From positions 19,270,242 through 19,334,241 of the forward strand of contig OZ024720.1 in assembly GCA_964016875.1 (NCBI GenBank): 64,000 bases of DNA, in the 5' to 3' direction. Positions within the stretch are counted from its first letter, which is position 1. Each line of letters starts with the position of its first letter. A program made the position numbers and the translations under genes. The notes beneath the pieces are model-generated. The model did no database searches. It was not told where the DNA came from and saw only the letters and a list, made by a program, of their open reading frames with translations. Positions 10,541 to 21,306 of the stretch are shown piece by piece. The DNA comes from Fallopia convolvulus (lineage: Eukaryota; Streptophyta; Magnoliopsida; Caryophyllales; Polygonaceae).

Positions 10541-12072
10541 TCTGTGATGATAGGTGATGACAGTGTTAGTTTTTGATGAATGTAGGAGATGGATATAAAT
10601 TTCTAGTGGTTGGTATCTGTTTGATGACAATGTTTTAGCTTTTGTTTATGTGTTTGATGACAATGTAGAAGATGGATATAAATACTTATAGAACCCTTTA
10701 TTGTGATAACAATAATTGTTCTTGCAAAATTTATGTCTTTTTTGATATGCGACTGTGATGACAGTAATTATGATGACAGTAGACCTTACGAGATGCTACA
10801 TACTAATATTAAAATGGGAAACAATTCGATGACCGATAAAGAAAGAAAATTCCATGAAATGCAACATACAATAATCAAAACGACAACTAGAAGATTCATG
10901 GTAGAATCATATTAAAAGAGAAAAATATTGAATAAGAAACCCTTCATTGCTGTATTATTGGTTTTAATTGCTCTGATCTCGGAATCTTCATTAAGGGCAA
11001 GCTGCAAAGAAAGCATTATCATGAAGTCATGTATATCTTCTGATGACAAGAAATTGGATTATCATGAACACTTACAGAAATATAGGTGTCTCCTTCATCC
11101 GTGATGTGATATCGGTTTCGCTTAAGAAGAGTTTCATAAATCCTGGTGGTACCCCGTTCATAATGCTATAACGGTTCACCAATATCGACAATGGTGTGTG
11201 TGATCTTATTCTTATTGGTGTTCTCTCATTAGTCTATGCATGAAATAGAAAATTTGTTAGTTTTCATGAAATATACGGTGTACAAAAAGAATTATATGGA
11301 CTGATTGTTACCTCAATGTTCACCATTGTGAAGGTGACGAATGGATTGGCATAGGTACTTCTGGTTATGGCATTCCTTCTTGACATGGTTGAATTGAAAT
11401 GTGTTTTCTGTTGTTGTTGAGAACTTTTCTTTTATTTTCTGGAATGAGAGTGTTTTGTGATGATAGAAGTATACTTTTTATATGAGAATTTTAAAACATC
11501 AAATTAAAAGCAAATCTTTTGAATGCATGACCTTTTTTACATTATATTTATGGATTTTATCTATTCATTGGTTTTATTAAAGCTATTTTTGATGATATGC
11601 TTCGAAAATAGGAAATTGCTTTTTTTGATGATAGGCTGTTTGATACTCTCATCAGAATACGGGGTAAAGGTTCATGTGCACCAATGCATGCATGGATGTG
11701 TAATAAATGCATGTGATTTTGAGAGAATTTGAGAGAATTCAAACATATGCAATTCAATATATGCATTCGTTGATTTGATTTTGTTTTAAATGACAATTGT
11801 AAAGATAATAGTGATGACAATTTTATGATGTTTGTAATAAAAACAGTTGAATAGTACTGGATTTTGATGACATCAGTTTTATGATGACAGTTAAAGAAAT
11901 AATGGATATTGATGACAACATTAGAAACAACATTATAATATTATTGACAATAGTTTGATAAAATAGTAGAAACAATATTGTATTCATGACAATACGATTG
12001 TATTGATGACAACAAAAGGAAAAGAACTGATGACAGTAAAATAAAAAGAAGATCTTGGAAATGAAGGAAACT
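10541..12072. other. Intergenic region between convergent MULE genes
   Basis: T/A-rich sequence with two octamer clusters (10545-10780, 11800-12030). Near 10585 and again at 14010 a short segment (ATTTCTAGTGGTTGGTA) is shared with the transposase gene, a small internal duplication. No domain-bearing ORF is seen. The region presumably holds both 3' ends. Confidence 0.5.
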
Positions 12073-14471
12073 CTATTCTATAATATTTGTGATGTTGCTT
12101 GATTCAGCTGAAACCTTATGCTTCTTGGTATTCTTGCTTCTCTTTGTCTTGAACTCGCCTTTGGAAGGGATTCTTTTTTTTTTAGTTCTCCCAATCGTCC
12201 TTCTCACATTTGGTGGATGACATATTGTGCTTTTAACTTCTACAGGCACATCCCAATCTGTTTTTGGAGGAAGTGGGTAGATTGAATCTTCGTATGTTGA
12301 GGACCAAGCTTCAAATTGGTAGTACTCACTGATAAAGCTTCTCAATGGGTATTGCATTTGCTGAATTGCAGCAAGGGCATGAACACAAGGGATTTTTTCT
12401 AAGTCAAACATCCTGCAACTGCATGTTTTCTGAGCTAGATTGACCACACCGGAGAAGTCTCCATTGAACACTTCGAACTGAGAATTATTTAGGACTTTAA
12501 CGCCATATCTCTCTGATTTCTTGCATCTTAGCTCAAGAATCTTGTGTATTGTTGGTGGCAGCTGGTTGGTGTTCTCTTGGATTGTTTGCTTACGCTCTGC
12601 AAACCATTTTGACAACAAATCCCTGATGAATTCCCAGAGAGCAACAATAGGGAAAGATCTTGCTTGTTTCAAAACGTTGTTGAGACTTTCTGAGCTGTTG
12701 TTGGTCATTATGTTGTAACTATCTCCATTAAAGTGTACTCTTGACCACTTTTCTAGTCATGCATCCCTTAAATATTTTCCCATATCTGTATTCTTTGAAA
12801 AAATGTCTTGGAAGTATTTGTTGAAGTCTGTCATCGTGTAACATTCAGCTGCTTGCTTGAACAACTTTGCAATTCCTTTTTCCTTGAATCTTGTAATGAG
12901 ATTTTGCTTCAAATGCCTAATACATATCACGTGTTTTGCACATCTATAGACTAATTCAACAGATTTTCCAATGCTTAAATGCCAATCTGACACGAACACT
13001 AACTCATTAGAGCATGGAATTACAGTTAGCAACTGATCAAAAAAACACTTCCAAGCTTTATCATTTTTAGAATCCACAACGGCATAAGCGAGAGGATATA
13101 TCTGTTCGTTTGCATCTTGTGCTGAAGCAGTAATTAAAACTCCCAAATATTTGTTGTGGAGATGCGTTCCATCTACTTGAATGACCTGCATTTGATTATA
13201 AAGATAGATGAGAAATCAAAAGTGATGACATTTGGTCATGAATATAAGTGATGCCATCTTATCAAAGTGATGACAATACCTTTCTCAATTGATTAAAACC
13301 TCTAATTGACGCTCCAATTGCTACGAAGACATACTTGAATCTGCCCTGGCTTTCAACTTCGAGGCATGTGTAAGTGCCTTGGTTTGTTCTTTTGATCATG
13401 TGACAATATGATGGTAGCATCTCATAGTTTTCTTCCGATGATCCTCTTATCAGCACTTGTGCCCATTGTTGTGCCTTCCAAGCTTTCCAGTAGCTAACAT
13501 GTTGCAAGTAATCATTTCTCATGTCATTCATGATTATACTTGGATCTGGCCCCTTCTTAACACCATCAAACATGTGATGACAATGATGTATTTTAAGGAG
13601 GTGATAGAGATGACAGCGATGACAATGATTACAAAATAGAAACATACCTTAATTTTATTTTCTGTGCTATAATTTGATATGGTGGTTGTATATGTCTTGA
13701 ACATCTCACTTCGAATGGGCATGTATGGTTTTCATTCAATTTCTTCACCTCAAAATAACTCAAGCCTTTCAGTTTTGATGCCACCAATTGCCATTCGCAT
13801 TCTTTATGTACACATTTCAGCGAGTAGTAATCTTTCCTTGATATGTGCACTTTGAAACCATAGCTCTCCTTCATTGCTTGGTTATATATTGCAGTCTTAA
13901 GATCTTCTTTTGTTCCAAACAGTAGCCCTACTTGAACAAACTGACTATCTGGTGGATAATCAACTTCTTCATCATCATCGAATACCATTGCAATTTCATG
14001 TGCATCATAAATTTCTAGTGGTTGGTAGCTGTTGTTGACACTTGATGGCAGTTGCAAGCTCTTTTCCTTTCGATGACAGTTTCATATTCCCAGTTGCAAG
14101 CTCTTTTCCTTCCTTCTTCTATGTATTGTAACATAGATTGGCAAACCCCAAGCAACTTGAGGTGTGTTGCTAATCTGGTAGAATGATTTGAGATCTTCAT
14201 CTGTCTCATTTGTGAAAGGACTTGACACCTTTTTTGTTGGATGCAGGTGTGATAGGTTAATTTCTGCTGGTTGTGAGTTCATTGCAAACCTTGCCACAAT
14301 CTTCTCCTTTAGATCGTTTAGTGTTACATCCTCCTCCAACAGAAATGCTTTCGAATTTACATCACCAATATAAAGACATTCACCATTGTTTGTCTTCCAT
14401 CCTCCTCCAACACAGACGGTTAGAACCTTGATATTCGTTTGTTGTCTTCTTTTATAATCAACAAACACCAA
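12073..14471 (-). pseudogene. MuDR-type MULE transposase
   Basis: Minus-strand gene. An N-terminal segment (14471-14082; KVLTVCVGG, VTLNDLKEKI) resembles the PB1-like front of plant MULE proteins. It is then out of frame with the MuDR N-terminal domain (FVQVGLLFGTKEDLKTAIYNQAMK; CVHKECEWQLVASKL; HTCPF). An intron (13647 to about 13545) precedes a segment with YWKAWKAQQWA. A second intron (13279-13186, GTATTG...TGCAG) leads to the MULE catalytic core: D in VDGTHL (13171-13173), D in FVSDWHLSI, E in NNSSESLNNVL. A SWIM zinc finger follows (CSCRMFDLEKIPCVHA), then a basic tail. An in-frame TGA at 12757-12759, after KYLRDA, and the upstream frameshift break an otherwise complete architecture. It would have acted on element ends in the nucleus. 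Confidence 0.85.
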
Positions 14472-15090
14472 TTAGAGACATCACAAACATTGTCATCAAC
14501 TAACATCTATCATAAAAAATATATCATCATCTAACATGAAATATGTCATCAAATAACATGAACCACTTTCATCACTAACATCTGTCATCAAAACATCAAA
14601 ATTGAATTTTCATCCCATAAAACTGATGATGATAGTTTTTCCATGGCAGATCTAACATCAAAATTGAATCTTTGTTACGTATCTGGATTAAATCTCGTGA
14701 AATATGATGACAGCGTGTGAGAAACTTGCCTCGTTGATAACACGATTGTTGTAGATGACATGACAAAGGATTCGATTTCCTTGTTGATAAAACGATTGTT
14801 GTAGATGACTGGATAAAAGATTCGATCTCGAAAAACGACTAGTAATCATTCGTGATGAAACTTGGAATGAATTCGACGAGCTTTCAATGGCAAAATTTGC
14901 GCGAAACATTTGATGACAGGAATCGATCGCGAAAACGAAGACCAATTCGTTCGTGATGACAACTAGAATGAAATCGACTGATTTCAATCGCAAAAGCGAT
15001 GACAAGAGGATCGAAAAATCGATGAGAAGGTATCGTGGAAGGAGGAGCTCGATTTTGGCGGAATATGGTGCGCGCGAGCCGTTTTGCCAT
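14472..15090 (-). promoter_or_regulatory. 5' flank of the MULE transposase gene
   Basis: Contains inverted octamers (TGTCATCA, 14490-14600), plus-orientation octamers (14700-15005) and a repeated AACGATTGTTGTAGATGAC segment (14740-14760 and 14792-14810). No coding domain. It is taken as upstream control sequence because it precedes the transposase start. Confidence 0.4.
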
Positions 15091-17102
15091 TTACCTAATT
15101 TTGACAATCCTATTAATATCCACCTAATTAGCCTCTTAATTTTTGCTATGTAATTAATTCATCCTTTAATGGACTTAATATATTTATCACCTTGCTTAAA
15201 TTATAATAAAAGAATAATAAATTAATCTAAAAGGAATATTAACCTTAAGTTAATGAGTATTTAATAATTTGAATATTATTAAACCTTGTCTTCAAAGGAT
15301 AATAATAATTAAATTCAAATAAAGAATATAAGAAATACAAGGATATTACCAATATAAAATAATAATGAGTAATATTATTATTTTATTCATCTCCACCTAA
15401 ATTATTATTATAATAATTTAGTAAGTAATTCTCTTATAAAAAGAATATAAGAGATATTTAGAACTTCAGAAGAATTAAAGAAATTCTTAATAAAGTTAGT
15501 TCGTATATATCGTGTCGATAGGTCGAGCCTCCGTTCCATTTCGTGGAAAACGTTCTCCGTTCATTCGTTAGTACACAATCATACAAGGTAAGGCAAGTGG
15601 AATTTCTCCTTGTAGCCTTAATAATTCGTTTCCTGAAATTTCTCGATGTTGGGAACAACTTGTTTGCTAATAATAAACGAACCTAGGAATATCGATTGCT
15701 AGAAATAATGACCCCACTACTATCTTTATTCCGCTATTTAAATATTCAATAGGACTATTATGCTAGTCTTGTTTGTGACCTTGATTATTTACGATCTCTT
15801 TTCGAGCTCGGTTTGGATGAAATAGTGAGGGGTACGAGACTAACTCGGCACCTCTATATAACCAACTAAGTCGTATTGCCACCATGCCTAAATTACGACT
15901 TTCGATCATGATCCATGTCTGCTCCTATGCAACGGAGGGATGCTTGCACCCTAGCTAAGTGCCGGAACTTTGATCATTTCAGTGGTCCGGGCCTATGCAG
16001 GGCCCCCTACACTGTTAAAACGAGTCAACATAAGTGAATGTTTTATCACGGTATAAGATAAGTGCCAAAACACAATTAAAAGAAACTAAAACCGGGTCAG
16101 AATAGTACAACTTGCTTGGAAAGACCGCCCGACTCCCGATTCTTGAAAAGATCATCTTTCCAATATGAATGCTTATTCGGGCTTGTCTAAGGTGGGCAGG
16201 TACTTAAGTGCCTTCGGGCCACCTCCCCTATTTGGAGCACCGAATAAGATGAGGTTGTTTGAGGTCCGACAAGGGCGCAGGAGGTTTTCAAAACTTGTAT
16301 GAATTAATAAACGTTCCCAACATACCTTCTATTCTAAGAAGTCGACAATCTCGTAGTTCTTCTCTCGATTATCGAGTTATCTCCTCTCGAGATACACTCT
16401 TCTCCGTCCCAATAAGCCCCACATAAAGACCTACACCTCAAAACACATCCCGATAATATCTCTGTCGAATATTATAAATTACCGAAATACCCTTGAGAAG
16501 TTCCGTTCTCACTTGCTTAGTCTCTTAGACTAATTCCGCTTTTCCGCATTTTGCCTGGTTTTCTCGCCCTTCGCGAAAAATGCCAGACGGTAGGAAGTCA
16601 CACCGAAGTGTTGAAGATAGAGTCTAGAAGGTTCGAGAAGCATTAGGCGAGAATCGAAGGTCAAGGCAAGACGACGTTGAAGGAAGGAAGGAATTCTCAT
16701 AAGAGCAAGGCATTTCGAAGATAGTGCACCAACTCTTCCCTTTTTTAAAACCAAGCAAATCATCATCACATGAGTTGTCTTGGGAAACATACTTATATTT
16801 TTTTTTACGTCTTTTCAACCCTTTCTAAATGGGCTTTACTTCCCACTGCTACATCATTGTAAAACGACTCTCAATGTAATGAACGAAAGTTCTTATCAAT
16901 AAATAAAATTCCGCTTTTAGTCAATTTCATCTTCAATTAAAGAACCAAGTCTCATTCACGAGCATCCGTTTATTTATGTAACGTCTATGTAAATTTTCGC
17001 ATTTCTAAAAATTTTAATATTATAAAGCCTAGGGTGACTTTTGACGGTAAAATCCGAGGTCACTGGCGGTAATACCCAATGTTGCAAAATAGGTGTGTTA
17101 CA
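15091..17102. other. Right part of the 3417-17102 insertion, non-coding
   Basis: AT-rich to about 15480, then mixed sequence. I see no gag, pol or other domain. The last 180 bases (CCTAGGGTGACTTTTGACGG, then ...GTGTTACA) look like an LTR end. On the minus strand the edge reads TGTAACACACC. Confidence 0.4.
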
Positions 17103-17513
17103 TCAACATTTAAAGGCAAAGCACTTCATCCGCCTTAAGTAAGTAGCAAAGCGGGGTTCCATATCGAAGGTAAGAGAACTATGTGGACTTCGATTTCTCT
17201 ATTACCCCGAGAGGATATATAGGCAACTTAATATCAAGTTCAAGTCCTTCTTCTCCCAACTTCTTTCTTCCCAAATCGGGTGGAATCGACAAAAATAGCC
17301 GTAACTACCACCAAACACGATCGCGGTGAACGAAACTGCGGTCACGATTTTTCACGTCCAACGACTATTTTTATTTTCAAATTCAGTTGGAACAGAACCG
17401 AAAATAGATCCGGAACTGACTAGAAACGAAAAAGACCGGAATTGGGACCGAAACCGAGGAACCATGGGGTTTTCGGTTCCGGTTCCATGGTCCCGTGGAA
17501 CCGGACACACCTC
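17103..17513 (+). mobile_element. hAT deletion derivative, 3' half
   Basis: The first bases complete the BED finger split at 3415: CAT at 17107 gives HLKAKH, supplying the two zinc-binding histidines. After AAG the sequence jumps to the hAT 3' tail (from about 17136), matching 439 onward in the first hAT. The transposase core was therefore deleted before the 13.7-kb insertion. The tail holds an inverted motif around CCATGG (GGTTCCGGTTCCATGG, about 17475-17510). The boundary with the tandem array is near 17513. Confidence 0.75.
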
Positions 17514-17746
17514 CACCAAGTGTGTCGGTGTCATCCATTCTAGAAGAGCATGTGACTTGCTTTTGGTAAATAATATTTTCGTAGTTATAGGATACACATA
17601 TTTCCCTAAAATGCTTTCATTTCATTTACAATAATTTGTAAGACAATAAATGCAAAATTGAACGAAATATGTGTAGAAATACACAATCCTTATCGTCAAT
17701 TTTAGGAAATAGATAAATAAGACGGTTAATCAATGATTAAAAAGTA

Positions 17747-17895
17747 GAGAAAATTGCACTAAACCACCCGTTAAATAGGCAAATTTACACTTAACCACCC
17801 GTTATACACGAATTTGTTTTAAACCACCCAAAACTTCGATTCCGTTAACAAATAGCCACCCATGGCGTTATTCCGTCAAAAATTCTGTTAGATCG
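17747..17895 (+). repeat. Left TIR of 1071-bp MULE
   Basis: The outer end reads GAGAAAATTGCAC. The repeat is the inverse complement of 18669-18817 with few mismatches. Confidence 0.9.
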
Positions 17896-18668
17896 TATAC
17901 AATTACTACTTTGCCCTCAATTGCATTACAAGTCACCTCAAACAAACCCTATTATAACTTAAGAGGAGCAATTATAAGACAAAAATCATAGATATCATAT
18001 ATTAACAACAGGATTCTTGAAAATGAGACCCATTTTCCCATTTCCACCAATCAGGTTATAAATACGAAACCCCATTCTCCGCCACACAAATAATCCAATA
18101 ATCAAGAAGAACACAAGAATCGAATGGAGAAAAAATCACAACCCAGAAGAAATCAAAGATCATACCAGCAGCCAATACAACAGAATCTTTATGATTCCAC
18201 TTGAGGAAGGGAAGAACCGAAACACCCAGAAAAATCAAAACCCTCCTCTGGGTGGAACAACTATCTGGGGGACTCTTCGGCTGGACGGGCGCCATTATAG
18301 GGGCTCTAATCTTGCGCTTGGGCCCTGCATTTCTCATGCTGAGCAGAAGCGGCTGAGAAGCTGTAGAAGGAGAAGAACATGGGTTTAAGGGGAGAAAGGG
18401 GGAGTGTAGAAAGCAAACACCTTGCCAAGCCCCCGTCTTTCAAGTTTGCAAAACCGATTGATTCCACTGGCTGGCTAAATTCAACCATTGGAGAGGAGCT
18501 CATCCTCCTCGAGAAGCCTTTCGAGCCTAGATTCGGATTGGTTAGCAGCACCAGTTGTAGCAATTACAGCGACATGCCATATCAGAGTCCGATGGAGGAC
18601 AATGGGGCTCTGGAAGAATTGAGGGTTAACATGTTTGGAACAATTGAGGGCAAAGTAGTAATTGTTCA

Positions 18669-18817
18669 CGATCTAACGGAATTTTTGACGGAAAAACGCC
18701 ATGGGTGGCTATTTGTTAACGGAATCGAAGTTTTGGGTGGTTTAAAACAAATTCGTGTATAACGTGTGGTTAAGTGTAAATTCGCCTATTTAACGGGTGG
18801 TTTTGTGCAATTTCCTC
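18669..18817 (-). repeat. Right TIR of 1071-bp MULE
   Basis: Ends GTGCAATTTCCTC and is followed immediately by TAAAAAGTA. Confidence 0.9.
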
Positions 18818-20757
18818 TAAAAAGTATACATATGATTAGATTACTGATATGTAGAACTAGATGGACATAAGGGACATCAAAAATTTACATTAAGTCGAAT
18901 TTTAAATCTAATTTATTACCATACAAATGCATAACCTAGAACATAGTCCACAACTAAAATATAATCCACCTAAGCATTTGTGTCTCTACGGCCACGACAA
19001 ACCATCCGTAAAAGTTGCAAACAAAAACTTAAAAAAACAACTAAAAAAATAAATACAACAAATTAGAAGCATTAAATTACAGAAACTGCCATATAATTTA
19101 CGTTATTACAAAACAACCACACCACACATTCTAAGCATTACTATTCAATACTTAAGACATAAATCTAACATACCATGCACTAACTCACACCCTAAAACCT
19201 TAACAAGCCTCCTTACATCAATTCAAGCTAACTTTAAATATTGAACTTAATGAAATACGCTCATACTTGTGCAATGTACAAAATACTTAGTGTCTTCCCA
19301 AAAAAGAAGCCACCACGAAACGTATTAAACATCATTTTTATTTCCAGTCCCAAAAAAAGATATTAAACTTTAAACATTGGAAACACCCTCACCGGTCCGC
19401 CAGTTCCATCTACATCGCTCTTCTTTAATTTAACATCAAACTTTTAATTTATTATGTAGTCAACAACAACATCATAACCCTCATACCCTCATTTGTTACA
19501 AGAAACACAAGTTATTTATAATTCTAAAAGCACTTTAAAATGTGGAATATATATACATTACATAAATATGTTAAATAACATTACCATATCCATCATCACC
19601 TCAGCTTCATCAGTATTAGAGTCAAACTCAAGCACTTGCACGTCATCATATCCGAATGAATCTACATTATTTTAAATACTTTTCCCCTTTGCTTCATATA
19701 TTATTCGCTTGAATGTAATAACTATTTATGCATTGTTACATTTATAGTACATGATTTCCAAATATACATGTTTAAACAACTTACCAAAGCCAAAATAAAA
19801 AACATACATCACCTCATCTTCATTACTTTTAAAAAATGAGATCAATAAATTATACATTGACATCACTAGAGGAACCTAAAATAAAATGAAAACAGTAAAT
19901 AGCATTTTTACAACATCTTTTTCCTTAATTGATAATGTAGATTAACTTCAAACAATGTTGGAAAAAACATCCATCAAGCATTCAATTTTTGATATTTAAA
20001 AGTCGATTTTAAACCACCAACTTGAAATATACCATACAATAAACACAATTTCACCACATATACAATAATATGATACTTCATTTATTAGAAAAATCTAAAT
20101 TATTACAAACACAACAAGCACATGCGTCAAGTCTTTGAACATAACAAAATTTACTAAATGTGGAAAAAAAATTCATTACAACGTAACTTGCATTATAATA
20201 TAACAAAACAAAAAAAAATACAATATAAGCTTAACAAATGCTCGAAGCGATAAATTTAGAATTTGATAATACAAATCAAACAGTGAACAACTATTCTATC
20301 ATAATTATCGAACCAATGTATATATACGTATTAGTAAATATCATAGCTTGTTTCTATCTATGATGAAATATTTGAAGAACAATCACCGTTTTTTACTGTA
20401 TCCAAACTTCATTTGTTTAAACTTGAATCTATGCACTACCGAAACTAAACGTTACTTGTCTTCTTAATGAAATACTTATTAATTTAAATTTCGTACAAAT
20501 AACACATTTAAACAATCATATATCAAAAAAATTATACATACATTAGACTTCTGTAGCTAAAATAATACAACCACTAATCCAACACCTAAATCTATTAAAA
20601 TCTTATTAAAATACAATAGGACAAATTACAAACATCCAAAAACTGTTCATTCGTACAAACATATTATAATTAAAAACAATCGAATTAAAATATATCATGA
20701 AAAAAAGAGTTTGATCTATTGTCAAAACCATTTTAAATTAACATCTAAAATACAACT

Positions 20758-21228
20758 TGTTTTGGACAAAAATTTGATTCACAAACCTTTGCCCTAGATT
20801 GGGGCACGATCGAATTCAAAGGGAATGACAAGCTTGAATGAGTATGAAATTCACAAGAACAGAGAGAAATGATCCCCTTAAGAAATTGATTGTCTCGTGT
20901 GGTTTTGTGTCGCTACAAAATACATAATTTTTGTTATACATAAATCTGAGTTACAATGGTTACTTCTGAAATATCACGATCTCCGGATTGCTAGGGCACA
21001 TCTTGCAACTAACTTCCCACTTCCAGCATATATCGGAGGCTCGGAGTACTCTCACCAGCGTCTTCTGAATAGACCTCTTCGCTCTGTGACGGATGCTTTC
21101 TTCCTTCCATCGGATGACTGGAGACTTCCCCATTCCAGGATCCTGTCTCGTTCAGCACGGCTGATGACTTCTCCGTGTACTCATGGGCTCGAATTACCAG
21201 ATGGGCCGATGGATTTTTGGGCCTAACA
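20758..21228 (-). repeat. 3' LTR of Tat element
   Basis: 471 bp, TGTTTTGGAC to GGGCCTAACA, matching 29474-29944 end to end with scattered substitutions and identical length. Confidence 0.95.
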
Positions 21229-21306
21229 ATACCCCCAAATCCTGATCCAAATCTTCTAGGCGGGATTTGGATCGGATTTACCGCGTGAGCGTAGGCAGCG
21301 TGTGCC

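Larger units (their letters stand above)
6778..15005. repeat. Dispersed TGATGACA octamer swarm
   Basis: TGATGACA and one-base variants (GTGATGACAGT, TGATGATA) occur dozens of times, concentrated at 6780-7770, 8760-8840, 9410-9590, 10545-10780, 11800-12030, 13220-13290, 13565-13625 and 14700-15005. They occur inverted (TGTCATCA) at 14490-14600. They fill introns and flanks of both MULE genes and avoid the recognisable coding exons. One copy at 8834-8842 supplies the intron acceptor CAG before the exon at 8843. Confidence 0.9.
6380..15090. mobile_element. Ulp1-carrying MULE (two convergent genes), ends approximate
   Basis: The element holds a plus-strand DUF1985/Ulp1-type protease gene (7800-10540) and a minus-strand MuDR-type transposase gene (12073-14471) in convergent order, and is saturated with TGATGACA in its non-coding parts. 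MULEs that carry a Ulp1-like protease are an established plant group and often lack long TIRs. I found no convincing TIR or 9-bp duplication, so the limits are set by where the octamer and gene context stop. Transcript-leader-like sequence (C/T-rich, 6410-6480) lies just inside the left limit and a GC-rich block (15040-15090) inside the right. Both genes carry disabling changes. Confidence 0.7.
3417..17102. mobile_element. 13.7-kb insertion with TGTA...TACA ends (LTR-type, composite)
   Basis: The insertion starts TGTAATATCC and ends GTGTTACA. It is flanked by TCAAA (3412-3416) and TCAAC (17103-17107), a 5-bp target duplication with one mismatch. Joining the flanks restores the BED-finger reading ...LTQHLKAKH. 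TG...CA ends and a 5-bp duplication indicate an LTR retrotransposon or solo LTR. No matching LTR pair and no gag or pol is visible in the parts outside the nested Helitron and MULE, which total about 4.3 kb. I read it as a large solo LTR or non-autonomous element opened by later insertions. Confidence 0.6.
17747..18817. mobile_element. Long-TIR MULE, 1071 bp, possible Pack-MULE
   Basis: Perfect 9-bp duplication TAAAAAGTA at 17738-17746 and 18818-18826. TIRs are about 149 bp (17747-17895 and 18669-18817). Copies 2 (near 33412) and 3 (near 57700) of the tandem unit carry the uninterrupted site, confirming the insertion. Internal sequence (18056-18337 on minus) reads MRNAGPKRKIRAPIMAPVQP and continues to LAAG followed by a GTATGA splice donor. 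This looks like a captured first exon, but I do not recognise the gene. On the plus strand, 18379-18762 is open for 127 codons and runs into the TIR, so it is less convincing. Confidence 0.85.

Noticed and set aside
6380..15090. Terminal inverted repeats of the Ulp1 MULE
   Set aside because: I compared the left and right limits in inverse orientation and found no convincing match and no 9-bp duplication.
3417..17102. A full-length LTR retrotransposon with paired LTRs
   Set aside because: The left (3417-5276) and right (15091-17102) parts do not align as direct repeats; only the ends and target duplication fit.
18379..18762. A 127-codon plus-strand ORF in the 1071-bp MULE as a host gene
   Set aside because: Its last ~30 codons are the TIR itself and no domain is recognisable.
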